In this document: positions 19,034 through 27,723 of the stretch, in pieces
Layout: every line of letters begins with the position of its first letter
How positions within the stretch are numbered: the first letter of the stretch is position 1
From: Pseudodesulfovibrio tunisiensis
Lineage (GTDB): Bacteria; Desulfobacterota; Desulfovibrionia; Desulfovibrionales; Desulfovibrionaceae
Assembly: GCF_022809775.1 (NCBI RefSeq)
Contig: NZ_CP094380.1
Span: 2,393,501 to 2,457,500, forward strand
Reading direction: 5' to 3'
Length of the DNA: 64,000 nucleotides
Notes under the pieces: model-generated
The model's input: the letters and a program-made list of their open reading frames with translations, nothing else
What the model was told of the DNA's origin: nothing
Database searches by the model: none
Program-made: the position numbers and the translations under genes

Positions 19034-19795
19034 ATGAGCAAACTGGCAATTCAGGGACTGGGAAAGGTTTTCGGCTCGGGCGACAAGACCGTGACCGCAT
19101 TGCAGGACATTGACATCGAAGTGGCCGAGGGCGAATTCGCGGTCGTTGTCGGACCTTCGGGGTGCGGCAAGTCAACCCTGCTGAACATCGTGGCCGGGCT
19201 GGAAAAGGAAAGCACGGGCAAGGCCGTGATCGATGGCCGTCGCATTCAGGGACCGGGCGCGGATCGGGGCATGGTATTCCAGTCCTACACCCTGTTTCCG
19301 TGGCTCACGGTGCGCAAGAACGTGGAATTCGGCCTGCGCATCAGAAGGATGCCTGCCGAGGAACGCGCGGCCATTGCCCGCAAGTATCTGAAGCTCGTGG
19401 GCCTCGGTGATTTCGAAAACGCCCTGCCCAAGGAGCTTTCCGGCGGCATGAAGCAGCGCACGGCCATTGCCCGGGTTCTGGCCAACAGCCCGGACATGCT
19501 GCTCATGGACGAACCCTTCGGCGCACTGGACGCCCAGACCCGGCTCCAGCTTCAGGATCTGCTGCTGGACGTATGGCGCGAGGAAAAGGCCACGGTCCTG
19601 TTCATCACCCACGACATTGACGAGGCCATTCTGCTGGCCGACACCATCCACATCATGTCCAGCCGTCCCGGCACCATCACCAAATCCATCACCGTGGACA
19701 TCCCCCGGCCCCGCGACCACCGCGTCACGGTCCTGCCGGAATTCGCCGCCATCAAGAAGGAAATCATGGAACTGCTCTGGAACGAGATGAACTGA
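19034..19795 (+). CDS. ABC transporter ATP-binding protein (SsuB/TauB-like)
   Basis: A 253-residue cytoplasmic ATPase of the importer. Walker A is GPSGCGKST near residue 41, the Q-loop is [10 protein letters not shown], the signature is LSGGMKQR near 138, Walker B is [11 protein letters not shown] near 158, and the switch histidine is in ITHDIDEA. It completes the binding-protein/permease/ATPase set. The ribosome binding site is weak and a strong hairpin lies just upstream, suggesting lower expression than its partners. Confidence 0.94.
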   Translation: MSKLAIQGLGKVFGSGDKTVTALQDIDIEVAEGEFAVVVGPSGCGKSTLLNIVAGLEKESTGKAVIDGRRIQGPGADRGMVFQSYTLFPWLTVRKNVEFGLRIRRMPAEERAAIARKYLKLVGLGDFENALPKELSGGMKQRTAIARVLANSPDMLLMDEPFGALDAQTRLQLQDLLLDVWREEKATVLFITHDIDEAILLADTIHIMSSRPGTITKSITVDIPRPRDHRVTVLPEFAAIKKEIMELLWNEMN

Positions 19796-19905
19796 CAGCC
19801 TGTTCCCGAAGAGCCATCCGCAGCGCGGCTCTCCGCCGAACGCGACAGACGCCCGGAAAAGCCCTTTCGGGAATCCGGCAGCCAAGACAGTGATTTTCGA
19901 GATGA

Positions 19906-19930
19906 GGCCCGAATCAGAAAGGTTCGGGCC
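19906..19930. terminator. Hairpin between the convergent ABC ATPase and selD genes
   Basis: An 8-bp stem GGCCCGAA (19906-19913) with TTCGGGCC (19923-19930). No strong T run follows on either strand. It is the only candidate terminator in the 150-base convergent gap. Confidence 0.45.
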
Positions 19931-19945
19931 GCCAAAGACGTTCTT

Positions 19946-20995
19946 CTAGACGAGGGAAATCGTTCCTGCGCCGGACCGGGCAGGCAGCACCGTGCCGATG
20001 CGCGCGGCAAGGTCGCCGCCCTGTTCAAGCATGTCGCGAGCCTGCTCCGATTTTTCGGGAGGCACGCACAGGACGAGTCCGCCGGAGGTCTGGGCATCGA
20101 AGATCATGTCCACGAGCAGCGGGTCCAGCCCGGATGCGACATCGAATCTGGACAGGTAGTGATTGCGGTTGCAGATGCTCCCGGCAGGAAGCAGTCCCAT
20201 GCCCGCGAGCTCCAGCGCATGATCAAGCAGAGGCACGCTGTGGACCGCGATTTCCATGCGCACGCCGCTGGCTTCGGCAAGTTCGAGAAGATGGCCGCCA
20301 AGGCCGAACCCGGTGATGTCCGTGGCTCCGGCAAGGCCGAGTTCGCGGATGACCTGCCCGCCCACGCGGTTGAGTCGGCCCGAGGTCTGGAAGAGCAGCT
20401 CCTCCATTTCCTCGTGCCCGTCCCATTCAGCCTTGACCGCAGTGGTGAGCACGCCCGTGCCCACGGCCTTGGTCAGATAGAGATGATCGCCGGGCCGCGC
20501 CCCCCGGTTGGAGGCGATGCGGTCCGGGTCCACGATGCCGGACACGGCCAGCCCGTACTTGATCTCGTCGTCCTCCACGCTGTGTCCGCCAGCCAGCACG
20601 GCCCCGGCCTCGGCAAGGGCGTCGGCCCCGCCTCGCAGGACCTCGGCCAGCACGTCGGCAGGCAGCTTCTTGACCGGAAAGCACACGATGTTCATGGCGG
20701 ACCAGGGCTCGCCGCCCATGGCATAGACATCGGACAGGGCATTGGCCGCGGCAATGCGGCCGAAACGGTAGGGATCATTGACGGTGGGAGTGAAGAAGTC
20801 CACGGTCTGGACCAGGGCCTTTCCCGGAGGAAAGGACAACACCACGGCGTCCTCGTTGTCCCCGGGCGTTCCCACAAGGACACGAGTGTCGTGCCGGGCC
20901 GCAAGCCCGGAAAGTGCCTGCTCCAGGTCCCCCGGAGCGATCTTGGCTGCTCAGCCAGCAGCCTTGACCATGTTCACCAGCCGGTATTTCGGCAT
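19946..20995 (-). CDS. selD: Selenide, water dikinase; itself a selenoprotein (UGA = Sec15)
   Basis: Makes selenophosphate from selenide and ATP for selenocysteine and selenouridine synthesis. A conventional frame begins only at 20875 and lacks the N-terminus. Continuing upstream, the frame passes one TGA (20951-20953) and reaches ATG 20995 behind GGGAGG. The restored start reads MPKYRLVNMVKAAG-U-AAK, which places the UGA exactly at the catalytic Cys/Sec of SelD. The full product is 349 residues, normal length. Downstream motifs match SelD: TVDFFTPTVNDPYRFG, NALSDVYAMGG, AGGHSVEDDEIKYGLAVSG and the C-terminal DAQTSGGL. A stem-loop follows the UGA. It lies 104 bases after a co-directional PAS-GGDEF-EAL gene, and tRNA-Sec is at 58454. 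Confidence 0.96.
20920..20953 (-). promoter_or_regulatory. Sec UGA codon with candidate bacterial SECIS stem-loop in selD
   Basis: The minus-strand TGA is at 20953-20951. Twelve bases downstream the mRNA can form GCTCC / GGAGC (20938-20920), with GG/CC pairing inside, a bulged U and a G-rich tip. Size and distance from UGA fit bacterial SECIS elements read by SelB. The fold was judged by eye only. Confidence 0.75.
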
Positions 20996-21099
20996 GGTAC
21001 CTCCCATAATCACGTGTTGTTGACGCCCATGCCTACACCAATCCGGAATCGTTGAAAACCCCGGGGGGGCATGACGGAAAAGACTGGCCTCCCGGCGAA

Positions 21100-23919
21100 T
21101 CAGGCAGGAGGCGCAAAAGGAGGGAACGGCGTCTTGAGCAACTCCAGAAAATCCTCGAGAGGCACGGGCCGGGAATAGTAGTATCCCTGCACCGTGACGC
21201 AGCCGCGTTCATGCAGAAACGCCACCTGCTCGGCGGTCTCCGCGCCCTCTGCCACCACGCCCAGTCCCAGACTGCGGGCCATGGAAATGATGGCCCCGGT
21301 CACTGCCGCGCTGTCCCGATTCTCCACCACGTCCATGACAAAGGATCGGTCGACCTTGAGCGTGGTCAGGGGAAAACTGGTCAGATAGCTGAGCGAGGAA
21401 TATCCGGTGCCGAAGTCGTCCACGGCAATGGACACGTTCTGTTCCTTGATCCGAACCAGCGTCTGCTTGGTGCGCTCCATGTCGGAAACCAGCATCTGCT
21501 CGGTGATCTCCACCTCAAGGCATTCTCCGGGCAGCCCGGTATCCGCAAGCACGTCCCGGACAAGGGAATCCACTCTGCCTTCGAAAAACTGCTTGGGCGA
21601 AATGTTCACGGCCACGCACAGGCCGGGATGCCCGACCTCGCGAAAGCGGAGACAGTCGCGACAGGCCCGGCGCAGCACCCATTCCCCGATGGAATGGATC
21701 AGATCGCGCTCCTCGGCAAAGGGAATGAACTTGAAGGGCGGCACCATGCCGCGCTCCGGATGGTTCCAGCGCACCAGCGCCTCGGCGCCTTCGATGGCCC
21801 CGGTACACACGTTGACCTTGGGCTGGTAGTGCAGCAGCAGCTCCCCCCGTTCGAGCGCCCGACGCAGGTCCGCTTCCAGATGCAGCCGTTCCGAGGCCTC
21901 CTCGGCCATTCCCGCGGCAAAGAAGCCGTAGCTGTTCGGTCCATTGGCCTTGGCCCGGCGCATGGCGTTTTCCGCATTGTTCAGAATGGCCTGCGGCGAA
22001 TCCCCGTCCTGCGGATACAGGCTTGCGCCGATGCAGGCGGACAGAAAGACCTCGTTTGCCCCCACGTAAAAGGGACTTGCAAATGACTGCTGCATCTTCC
22101 GGATGACAGCGGCCACGTCGCCCGGGTCCTTGATGTCCCCGGCAATCGCGGCAAAGGTATCGCTGCCGAGCCGGGCAAAGGACTGCACCCCGGGCAGAGT
22201 CTGATCAAGACGCTCCGCCACCTGACGCAGCAGTTCGTCCCCGCCCTCTATGCCAAGGGATTCGTTCACGGTCTTGAACCCGTCCAGTCCCAGAACCAGC
22301 ACGGCCGCAAAGGAGTTGTCCCGGTCCGAATGCTGAAAGTCGTGCGCCAGCCGATCCAGACACAGGGCGCGGTTCGGCAGGCCGGTGAGCAGATCGTAAT
22401 AATGCAGGCGGTGGATGGATTCCTCGGCCCTCTTGGCCTCGGACAGATCGGAAAACGTGCCGATGAAATTGATGATGGCCCCGTCCCGGTCGCGGACCGT
22501 GGCAATGGAAAGCCACGCCGGAAACATCTCGCCGTTCTTCTTGCGGTTCCAGATTTCCCCGGACCAGTACCCGGTCTCACAGATGGAGGTCCACATTTCC
22601 CTGTAGAAATCCGCGCCGTGGCGACCGCTCTTGAGCAGGCTCGGCTTTTTGCCGATGCACTCGGATTCCGAATAGCCGGTGATGCGCGTGAAGGACCTGT
22701 TGACCTCCAGAATGACATTCTCGGCATCCGTGATCACGATGCTGTCCGCGCTCTGGGAAAAGACCTCGGAGGACAGGCGCAGCTTGTTTTCCGCCTGTTT
22801 GCGCTCGTCAATGTCCCTGGCCACGGAAATGATGCGCCACTGGCCGCCGATGCGTGCGTGGCGGATGGACAGCCCGACCCAGAACGAAGTGCCGTCCTTG
22901 CGACGCAGTTGCAGCTCCAGCGTGCGGCTCCCCTGCGTGCGCACCTGATCGAATGCGTTCAGGACCATTTCCCGGGCCTGTTCCGGCTCCTGCGACAGCA
23001 GCTCCGGGGCGGTCATGCGCCGCAACTGGCGTCGGGAGTAGCCGAGCATCCGGGCCGCGGCACGGTTCGCGTCGATGATCATGGCCGAATCCGGTTCCTG
23101 AATCACGATGGCGTCGGACGTGGCGTTGAACACGCTGCGATAGTTTTCCGCGGTTTCGGCCAGCGCCTCCTCGGCCTCCCTGCGGTCGGTCACGTCGCGG
23201 GCCACCACGATGATGCGTTCCTGCCCGTCCAGCGTCACGGGCCGGGCCACCAGATCGGCCCAGAAAAGCTGCCCGTTCCTGCGCCGGGCACGCCATTCGA
23301 ACTGCGAGGTCTTGCCCTTGCGCACCTCGGCCAGAATCATCATGGCGTTTTCCACGCTATACGGCGGCCTGTTTTGGCTGAGATCGCCGACACTCACATC
23401 CTGCGCTTCCTCGCGCGCATACCCGTACATGTCCAGAAAGGCCTGATTGGTCTCCAGAATGCGTCCGGTTTCCGCATCGTGCACGAAAATGGCGTCCGTG
23501 GTGGAATCGAAGATGGTTCGGAAATTGCGTTCGGAACGGACCAGAAGGTCGAGATTGCGCCGTTCTCCGGTCACGTCCTCCAGAGAGAGAAAGGCAAAGC
23601 CCCCGGAAAAGGCGCTGCGGAATCGGAAGATGCGCGATTTCCCGTCCCGGCAGGTCACCGGCAGGACCTCGGACACGGGCTTTTCCTGTTCGGCCATGGC
23701 CATCCAGCCCGCAAGCAGAGCCTCCTGCTGCCCGGTCTCCGGATATGTCCGGGCAAACCAGGAACGCATGTCCGGCATGTCGCCCAGCCCGTATCCCGTG
23801 GCTTCGGTAAACCGATTGTTCACGTGAATGAACTCACCGCGCGACGAGACAATCACCATTGCCATGGGCGAGTGGTGGAACGCGTCGAGAAAGACTTTCT
23901 GCTCGTTGTCCGTATCCAT
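21100..23919 (-). CDS. PAS-PAS-PAS-PAS-GGDEF-EAL signalling protein, GGDEF degenerate
   Basis: A 939-residue cytosolic sensor for cyclic di-GMP turnover. Four PAS/PAC units occupy about residues 1-505 (for example DSTTDAIFVHDAETGRILE and NATSDAIVIQEPDSAMIID). The GGDEF domain (about 510-675) has RLGSDTF near 585 where RLGGDEF is expected, so cyclase activity is unlikely. The EAL domain (about 685-930) keeps EGAEALVRW near 713, ITEQ, and DDFGTGYSSLSYL near 838, so phosphodiesterase activity is plausible. GGAG precedes ATG 23919. There is no membrane segment. selD lies downstream on the same strand. Confidence 0.93.
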   Translation of the reverse strand: MDTDNEQKVFLDAFHHSPMAMVIVSSRGEFIHVNNRFTEATGYGLGDMPDMRSWFARTYPETGQQEALLAGWMAMAEQEKPVSEVLPVTCRDGKSRIFRFRSAFSGGFAFLSLEDVTGERRNLDLLVRSERNFRTIFDSTTDAIFVHDAETGRILETNQAFLDMYGYAREEAQDVSVGDLSQNRPPYSVENAMMILAEVRKGKTSQFEWRARRRNGQLFWADLVARPVTLDGQERIIVVARDVTDRREAEEALAETAENYRSVFNATSDAIVIQEPDSAMIIDANRAAARMLGYSRRQLRRMTAPELLSQEPEQAREMVLNAFDQVRTQGSRTLELQLRRKDGTSFWVGLSIRHARIGGQWRIISVARDIDERKQAENKLRLSSEVFSQSADSIVITDAENVILEVNRSFTRITGYSESECIGKKPSLLKSGRHGADFYREMWTSICETGYWSGEIWNRKKNGEMFPAWLSIATVRDRDGAIINFIGTFSDLSEAKRAEESIHRLHYYDLLTGLPNRALCLDRLAHDFQHSDRDNSFAAVLVLGLDGFKTVNESLGIEGGDELLRQVAERLDQTLPGVQSFARLGSDTFAAIAGDIKDPGDVAAVIRKMQQSFASPFYVGANEVFLSACIGASLYPQDGDSPQAILNNAENAMRRAKANGPNSYGFFAAGMAEEASERLHLEADLRRALERGELLLHYQPKVNVCTGAIEGAEALVRWNHPERGMVPPFKFIPFAEERDLIHSIGEWVLRRACRDCLRFREVGHPGLCVAVNISPKQFFEGRVDSLVRDVLADTGLPGECLEVEITEQMLVSDMERTKQTLVRIKEQNVSIAVDDFGTGYSSLSYLTSFPLTTLKVDRSFVMDVVENRDSAAVTGAIISMARSLGLGVVAEGAETAEQVAFLHERGCVTVQGYYYSRPVPLEDFLELLKTPFPPFAPPA

Positions 23920-24038
23920 TTGCTCCGCCTGAGGAAATCCGGACCCGCCACCATGGCGGGCATGCTTCCCGATATTCTCCTCAATTCAGGGTTTTCGTCA
24001 ACCCGAAGGTATGATTATCCATGCGGAAAACGCAAAAA

Positions 24039-24073
24039 AGCCGGGTAGCGCATGCTTGATGCACTACCCGGCT
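24039..24073 (-). terminator. Terminator after the PACE efflux gene
   Basis: Arms AGCCGGGTAG (24039-24048) and CTACCCGGCT (about 24064-24073), with additional pairing inside. On the minus strand a run of six T follows, 20 bases past the stop of the PACE gene. Confidence 0.88.
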
Positions 24074-24092
24074 GAAAAAACGGAAAAACAGG

Positions 24093-24527
24093 TTACGCGC
24101 GTTCCCCGGCCTGGGAGGGCATGGGAAACACCACGTCATACGCCCAGTTGAACAGATAGGCATAGACCAGATAGAACAGGGCGAATCCCAGATCGGTCAG
24201 AAAGGCTTCGATCAGACCGAGCTCCAGCCACCAGGCCACGAACGGCACGGTGAACACGAGCAGGGAGGTCTCGAACAGGATGGCGTGCGCGGACCGCATC
24301 CACGGCGGGCGCACGTTCACGGGTCTGCCTGACCGAACCAGAAGATGGTCGAAAAGCAGATTGAACAGGTAGTTCCAAACCATGGCGGTAAGGGAAATCA
24401 CCACGGCCATGAGGCCGATTGCGGTCACGTGCCGGTCCAGCACCCACGAAGCAAGGGGCGTGCAAAGGCACAGGCCCAGCACTTCAAAAAGAATGGTATG
24501 TCTGATTCTGTCTCGAGTGGTTCTCAT
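24093..24527 (-). CDS. PACE-family multidrug/biocide efflux transporter (AceI-like)
   Basis: A 144-residue inner-membrane protein with four predicted helices arranged as two repeated pairs, as in the proteobacterial antimicrobial compound efflux family. Typical segments are RIRHTILFEVLGL at the N-terminus, MVWNYLFNLLFDH in the first pair, and AILFETSLLVFTVPF then YLFNWAYDVVFP in the second. The frame is open 26 codons upstream, but ATG 24527 (MRTTRDRIRH) gives the family start. It is last in a co-directional run cheD-HDOD-SBP-SBP-PACE. The substrate is unknown; relatives export chlorhexidine or short diamines. Confidence 0.9.
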   Translation of the reverse strand: MRTTRDRIRHTILFEVLGLCLCTPLASWVLDRHVTAIGLMAVVISLTAMVWNYLFNLLFDHLLVRSGRPVNVRPPWMRSAHAILFETSLLVFTVPFVAWWLELGLIEAFLTDLGFALFYLVYAYLFNWAYDVVFPMPSQAGERA

Positions 24528-24601
24528 GGCGGGCCTGATACACCGGGACTCTTCCGGTGTCCATGACCAAAACCGCGATTTTCGCGCCTGGTACGCTCGG
24601 A

Positions 24602-25366
24602 TCATTCAAGACCATGCCTTTGCCTGAGCCGCTGCCACTCGGCATCCTCGGACAGGGATTGCTGCACTTCCTCCAGAAATTCGAAGACATGCGGCAAATT
24701 CCGGGTCACCAGCACATGCCGCGCATACGGAGCAAGCGGCCGGGCCGAGAAGTGCAGCCTGTCCGCCACCCCCATGGCCTTGATCAGAGGCAGGGCCTGC
24801 ACGCGCGGAAACACCACGAAGTCCACGCGCCCCTCGATCAGCTTGAGCAGGTTGTGCCGGGCCTCGGCCGTGTCCTCGCGCACGATGTCGCCCCGGGAAA
24901 AGGCCTCTTCGAACTGATCGTACTTCCAGCCCAGCATGCCGCCGAGCTTGAGCCCGGTCAGGCTTTCCACACCCGCGTATTCAACGGGTCTGCTTCTGCG
25001 CGAAATGATTTCGTCGGAATCCATGAGAAACGGCCCGGTCCACAGATGGCGAGTCCTGCCGGAATCCCGCATCCATTCCGGATTCACGAACAGCACCACG
25101 CCCGGCTCGCCCCGGTCCAGTTCCATGTCAATGCGTTTTCTGGGCAGAAAATGCAGGAGGAACCGGAACCGCCCTCTGCCCCGCGCATTGAGCATCTCCA
25201 CGAAATCCCGATTCAGGCCGCCTCCGCCCTCTTCCAGAAACGGCACGGTATGGTGGTAGCTCCAGACCGTCACGGCCTGCTCGGCGCGCGCGGACAACTG
25301 CCAGCCCGAAAAGGCGAGGAGCAGGGCCGCAAGCGCGAAGGCATATCCGCGACAACCGGTTTTCAT
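24602..25366 (-). CDS. Periplasmic solute-binding protein family 3-like (paralogue 1)
   Basis: About 254 residues with an N-terminal signal peptide (Lys-Thr-Gly-Cys-Arg, hydrophobic stretch, cleavage near ARAEQ). The mature part resembles transporter substrate-binding domain proteins of the SBP_bac_3 group: an early aromatic segment (VTVWSYHHTVPFLEEGG), RPVEYAGVESLTGLKLGGMLG in the middle and a VDFVVFPRVQALPLI segment. No permease or ATPase is nearby, so it may feed a sensor or a distant importer. The following gene upstream on this strand is a clear paralogue. Start ATG 25366 chosen for the signal peptide; the Shine-Dalgarno sequence is weak. Confidence 0.8.
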   Translation of the reverse strand: MKTGCRGYAFALAALLLAFSGWQLSARAEQAVTVWSYHHTVPFLEEGGGGLNRDFVEMLNARGRGRFRFLLHFLPRKRIDMELDRGEPGVVLFVNPEWMRDSGRTRHLWTGPFLMDSDEIISRRSRPVEYAGVESLTGLKLGGMLGWKYDQFEEAFSRGDIVREDTAEARHNLLKLIEGRVDFVVFPRVQALPLIKAMGVADRLHFSARPLAPYARHVLVTRNLPHVFEFLEEVQQSLSEDAEWQRLRQRHGLE

Positions 25367-25420
25367 GGCTCGATTAGACCACATCGGCAAAGCAATGTCC
25401 GCTCCATTAGAATGCCCCTG

Positions 25421-26188
25421 TCACTCAACCTCGTACTTTTCCCGAATGCGTTTCCACTCCGGGTCATCCGGAATCTTCCTCATGAAATCCTCGAGAAACG
25501 CGTACACGTCATGCAACTCTCTGGTCACAAGGACATGGCGTGTATACAAAAAGAGTGGCTTGCTGGAAAAATGCAACCGATGCCCGATTTTCAGCGACTT
25601 GACCAAAGGCATGGCCTGACTGCGGGGCATGGTGATGAAATCCACCCGCCGCTCGGCCACCTTGAGCAGGTTCAGCCGCGCACTGGCCGAATCCTCGCGC
25701 AGGATTTCGCCCGTGGCCACGGCCTGTTCCAACGGCGCATATCTGCGACCGAAGACCCCGCCGAGCTTGAGGCCGAACAGACTCGGCACTCCGGCGTATT
25801 CCACCGGACGACTTGCACTGGAAATGATTTCATTGCGGTCCCGAAGCATCGGGCTGGTCCACAGGTACCGCTCCTCGTCCGGGTCGTTCATCCAGATCGG
25901 ATTCACGAACAGCACCACTCCCGGTTCATGATATTCCAGCCGCTGATCTATGCGCTTGCGAGGAAGAAACGCCAGTGTGAACAGAAAACGTCCTTCCGCT
26001 CTTTCATTGAGCATTTTCACGAAATCATGGGCCAGTCCCTGCCCCTTCCCGGTCACGAACGGCTCAGTCCGATAGTAGCACCATGCGACCACGGTCTTTC
26101 CGGCCATGACCGGAGTCGCGCAAAGGGCCGTCGCGCCCCAGAAGACAAGCAGACAAATCCGCAATCCGAACAGGATGTTGCCACGCAT
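25421..26188 (-). CDS. Periplasmic solute-binding protein family 3-like (paralogue 2)
   Basis: A 255-residue protein closely related to its neighbour at 24602-25366. Shared landmarks in the same order are FLPRKRID, EPGVVLFVNP, WM, SRPVEYAGV, GLKLGG, VDF and RHVLVTR. The N-terminus is a signal peptide ending near PVMAGK. AGGAGG is six bases before ATG 26188, inside the intergenic space after the HDOD gene (10-base gap). The pair looks like a tandem duplication that has since diverged. No transporter genes are adjacent. Confidence 0.8.
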   Translation of the reverse strand: MRGNILFGLRICLLVFWGATALCATPVMAGKTVVAWCYYRTEPFVTGKGQGLAHDFVKMLNERAEGRFLFTLAFLPRKRIDQRLEYHEPGVVLFVNPIWMNDPDEERYLWTSPMLRDRNEIISSASRPVEYAGVPSLFGLKLGGVFGRRYAPLEQAVATGEILREDSASARLNLLKVAERRVDFITMPRSQAMPLVKSLKIGHRLHFSSKPLFLYTRHVLVTRELHDVYAFLEDFMRKIPDDPEWKRIREKYEVE

Positions 26189-26198
26189 CAAGCCCCTC

Positions 26199-27062
26199 CT
26201 ACAGCAGGCAGTTCGTGTCCGCACACTCCAGAAACAGGTCGTTCAGCGGACCGAGCCGTTCCACGACTTCGGCGCTCACCCTGTCCGCCACTTCCGGGGT
26301 CAGGCCGAGCCTGTCGATCACGACACGCGAGGGAATGTAGTTCAGACCGTCCGCGCCAAGCCCCAGCCCGATCATCTTGGACATGACCATTCCGGCATGA
26401 ACAAGATCAAGGACCGGGTCCACCTGCGGACACAGCTCGGGCCGGAGGTGATGCCGCACCACGCGCACGATCGGGCCGGGCACGCGCCACCGCTCCAGCA
26501 GCCACGCGCCCACCTCGGCATGATTGATGCCCAGAATCCGGTCCTCGGCCTCGTCGAACCCGATTCCCTCCCGGGCCGCAAGGTCCAGAATGGGCCGGGC
26601 CTCGACCTTGACGTACGCGCCCAGAATCAGCTTGCCCACTCCGGCAAGCAGCGCGGACGTGTAGGTGTGGCCGGGCACGCCCATGCCAAGGGCGCGGCCC
26701 AGCTCCTCGGCGCACAGGGCCGCAGTGACCGAACTCTGCATGAGCATGTGCGGTGCCAGATCATAGCCCTCTATCTTCTGTACATAAAACGGAACAACGC
26801 CCGTGCTCACGAAGAACTGGATGATCATCCCGCTGCCGAACGCGCCCACCGCATCCCGCACCGAACAGACCGGCGCGTCGAACCGGGATGCGTTCACGAT
26901 CTTGAGCAGATTGGCGGTCAGTCCGGGATCGAACTCGATGAGCCGGGCCAGATCCTCGGAATCGGCCTCCGGCGAATCCAGCAGTTGCAGCGCCTTCTGC
27001 GTGCACGCAGGCAGCAGAAGGATGCGTTCGGCCCGGTGCAGAATCTCCTGTTTCCGGGTCAT
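26199..27062 (-). CDS. HDOD-domain signalling protein
   Basis: A 287-residue soluble protein. The HDOD domain spans about residues 10-210: ILLLPACTQKALQLLDSPEA, then LIEFDPGLTANLLKIVNAS and HTYTSALLAGVGKLIL, and the GINHAEVGAWLLERW segment. HDOD proteins are HD-related but usually lack catalysis; here GVGKLIL replaces the canonical HDIG-type metal site. Its ATG overlaps the cheD stop (ATGA at 27059-27062), so it is translationally coupled to CheD and plausibly linked to chemotaxis or motility regulation. Confidence 0.88.
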   Translation of the reverse strand: MTRKQEILHRAERILLLPACTQKALQLLDSPEADSEDLARLIEFDPGLTANLLKIVNASRFDAPVCSVRDAVGAFGSGMIIQFFVSTGVVPFYVQKIEGYDLAPHMLMQSSVTAALCAEELGRALGMGVPGHTYTSALLAGVGKLILGAYVKVEARPILDLAAREGIGFDEAEDRILGINHAEVGAWLLERWRVPGPIVRVVRHHLRPELCPQVDPVLDLVHAGMVMSKMIGLGLGADGLNYIPSRVVIDRLGLTPEVADRVSAEVVERLGPLNDLFLECADTNCLL

Positions 27063-27535
27063 AATTCCGACTCCTCGCCCCGGGACCGGACAACCACGCG
27101 TCCCGAGTCCATGTACAGAAACACGGTTCTGGGCTTGGTGCCGCCCACATCATGCGCGGCCAGCTTCACCCGGTTGCGCCCGAGCAGCCGTTCCAGCTCC
27201 TGAAAGTTTCTGGCTCCGGTGTTGAACAGGGTGTCGTTGCGCATGTTCGCCCCTCCGGCGGCCTTGAAGACCAGCCGATGCTTTTCCGCTCCCCTGTCGA
27301 TCAATTTCCTGACCATCATGGCCACTCCGGTATTCACGAACGTGAAGGGATTCCTGCGCGATTTTTCCCGCGCACCCACCGCGTTGGGCAGCAGGCAATG
27401 GATCAGTCCGCCAACACGCGCAACCGGATCGTACGCGGTCACGCCGAGGCAGGAGCCAAGGGAATAGGTCACCAGAATGTCCGCGGCGCAGGCCGAGGAC
27501 TTCATGTCCGAGATGTTGACGACGAGCAGGCTCAT
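27059..27535 (-). CDS. cheD: Chemoreceptor glutamine deamidase CheD
   Basis: A 158-residue cytosolic enzyme that deamidates specific glutamines of methyl-accepting chemotaxis proteins. The catalytic triad residues are visible: Cys29 in SLGSCLGV, His46 in GLIHCLLP, and Thr in FVNTGVAMM. FKAAGGANM is also characteristic. The frame is open further upstream, but ATG 27535 (MSLLVVNISDMK) gives the usual CheD N-terminus. It is first of the co-directional group and overlaps the HDOD gene. No other che gene is in the window. Confidence 0.94.
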   Translation of the reverse strand: MSLLVVNISDMKSSACAADILVTYSLGSCLGVTAYDPVARVGGLIHCLLPNAVGAREKSRRNPFTFVNTGVAMMVRKLIDRGAEKHRLVFKAAGGANMRNDTLFNTGARNFQELERLLGRNRVKLAAHDVGGTKPRTVFLYMDSGRVVVRSRGEESEL

Positions 27536-27723
27536 TTCACAGGATGTCCGTGTATGCTGGTCATGTGGTGCACAGTCTTTGGCGAACCGCCAGCATACCG
27601 CAACTCGCGGCCTTGCGCCAGCCGGGAATGCGTTTCCCTCTCCCGAAAAACCGTGCTGCACAGGTTGAATACCGGCCCGGATATGCGGTACGGAAAACAG
27701 GAAGACGAAAAACGGAGCAAACC

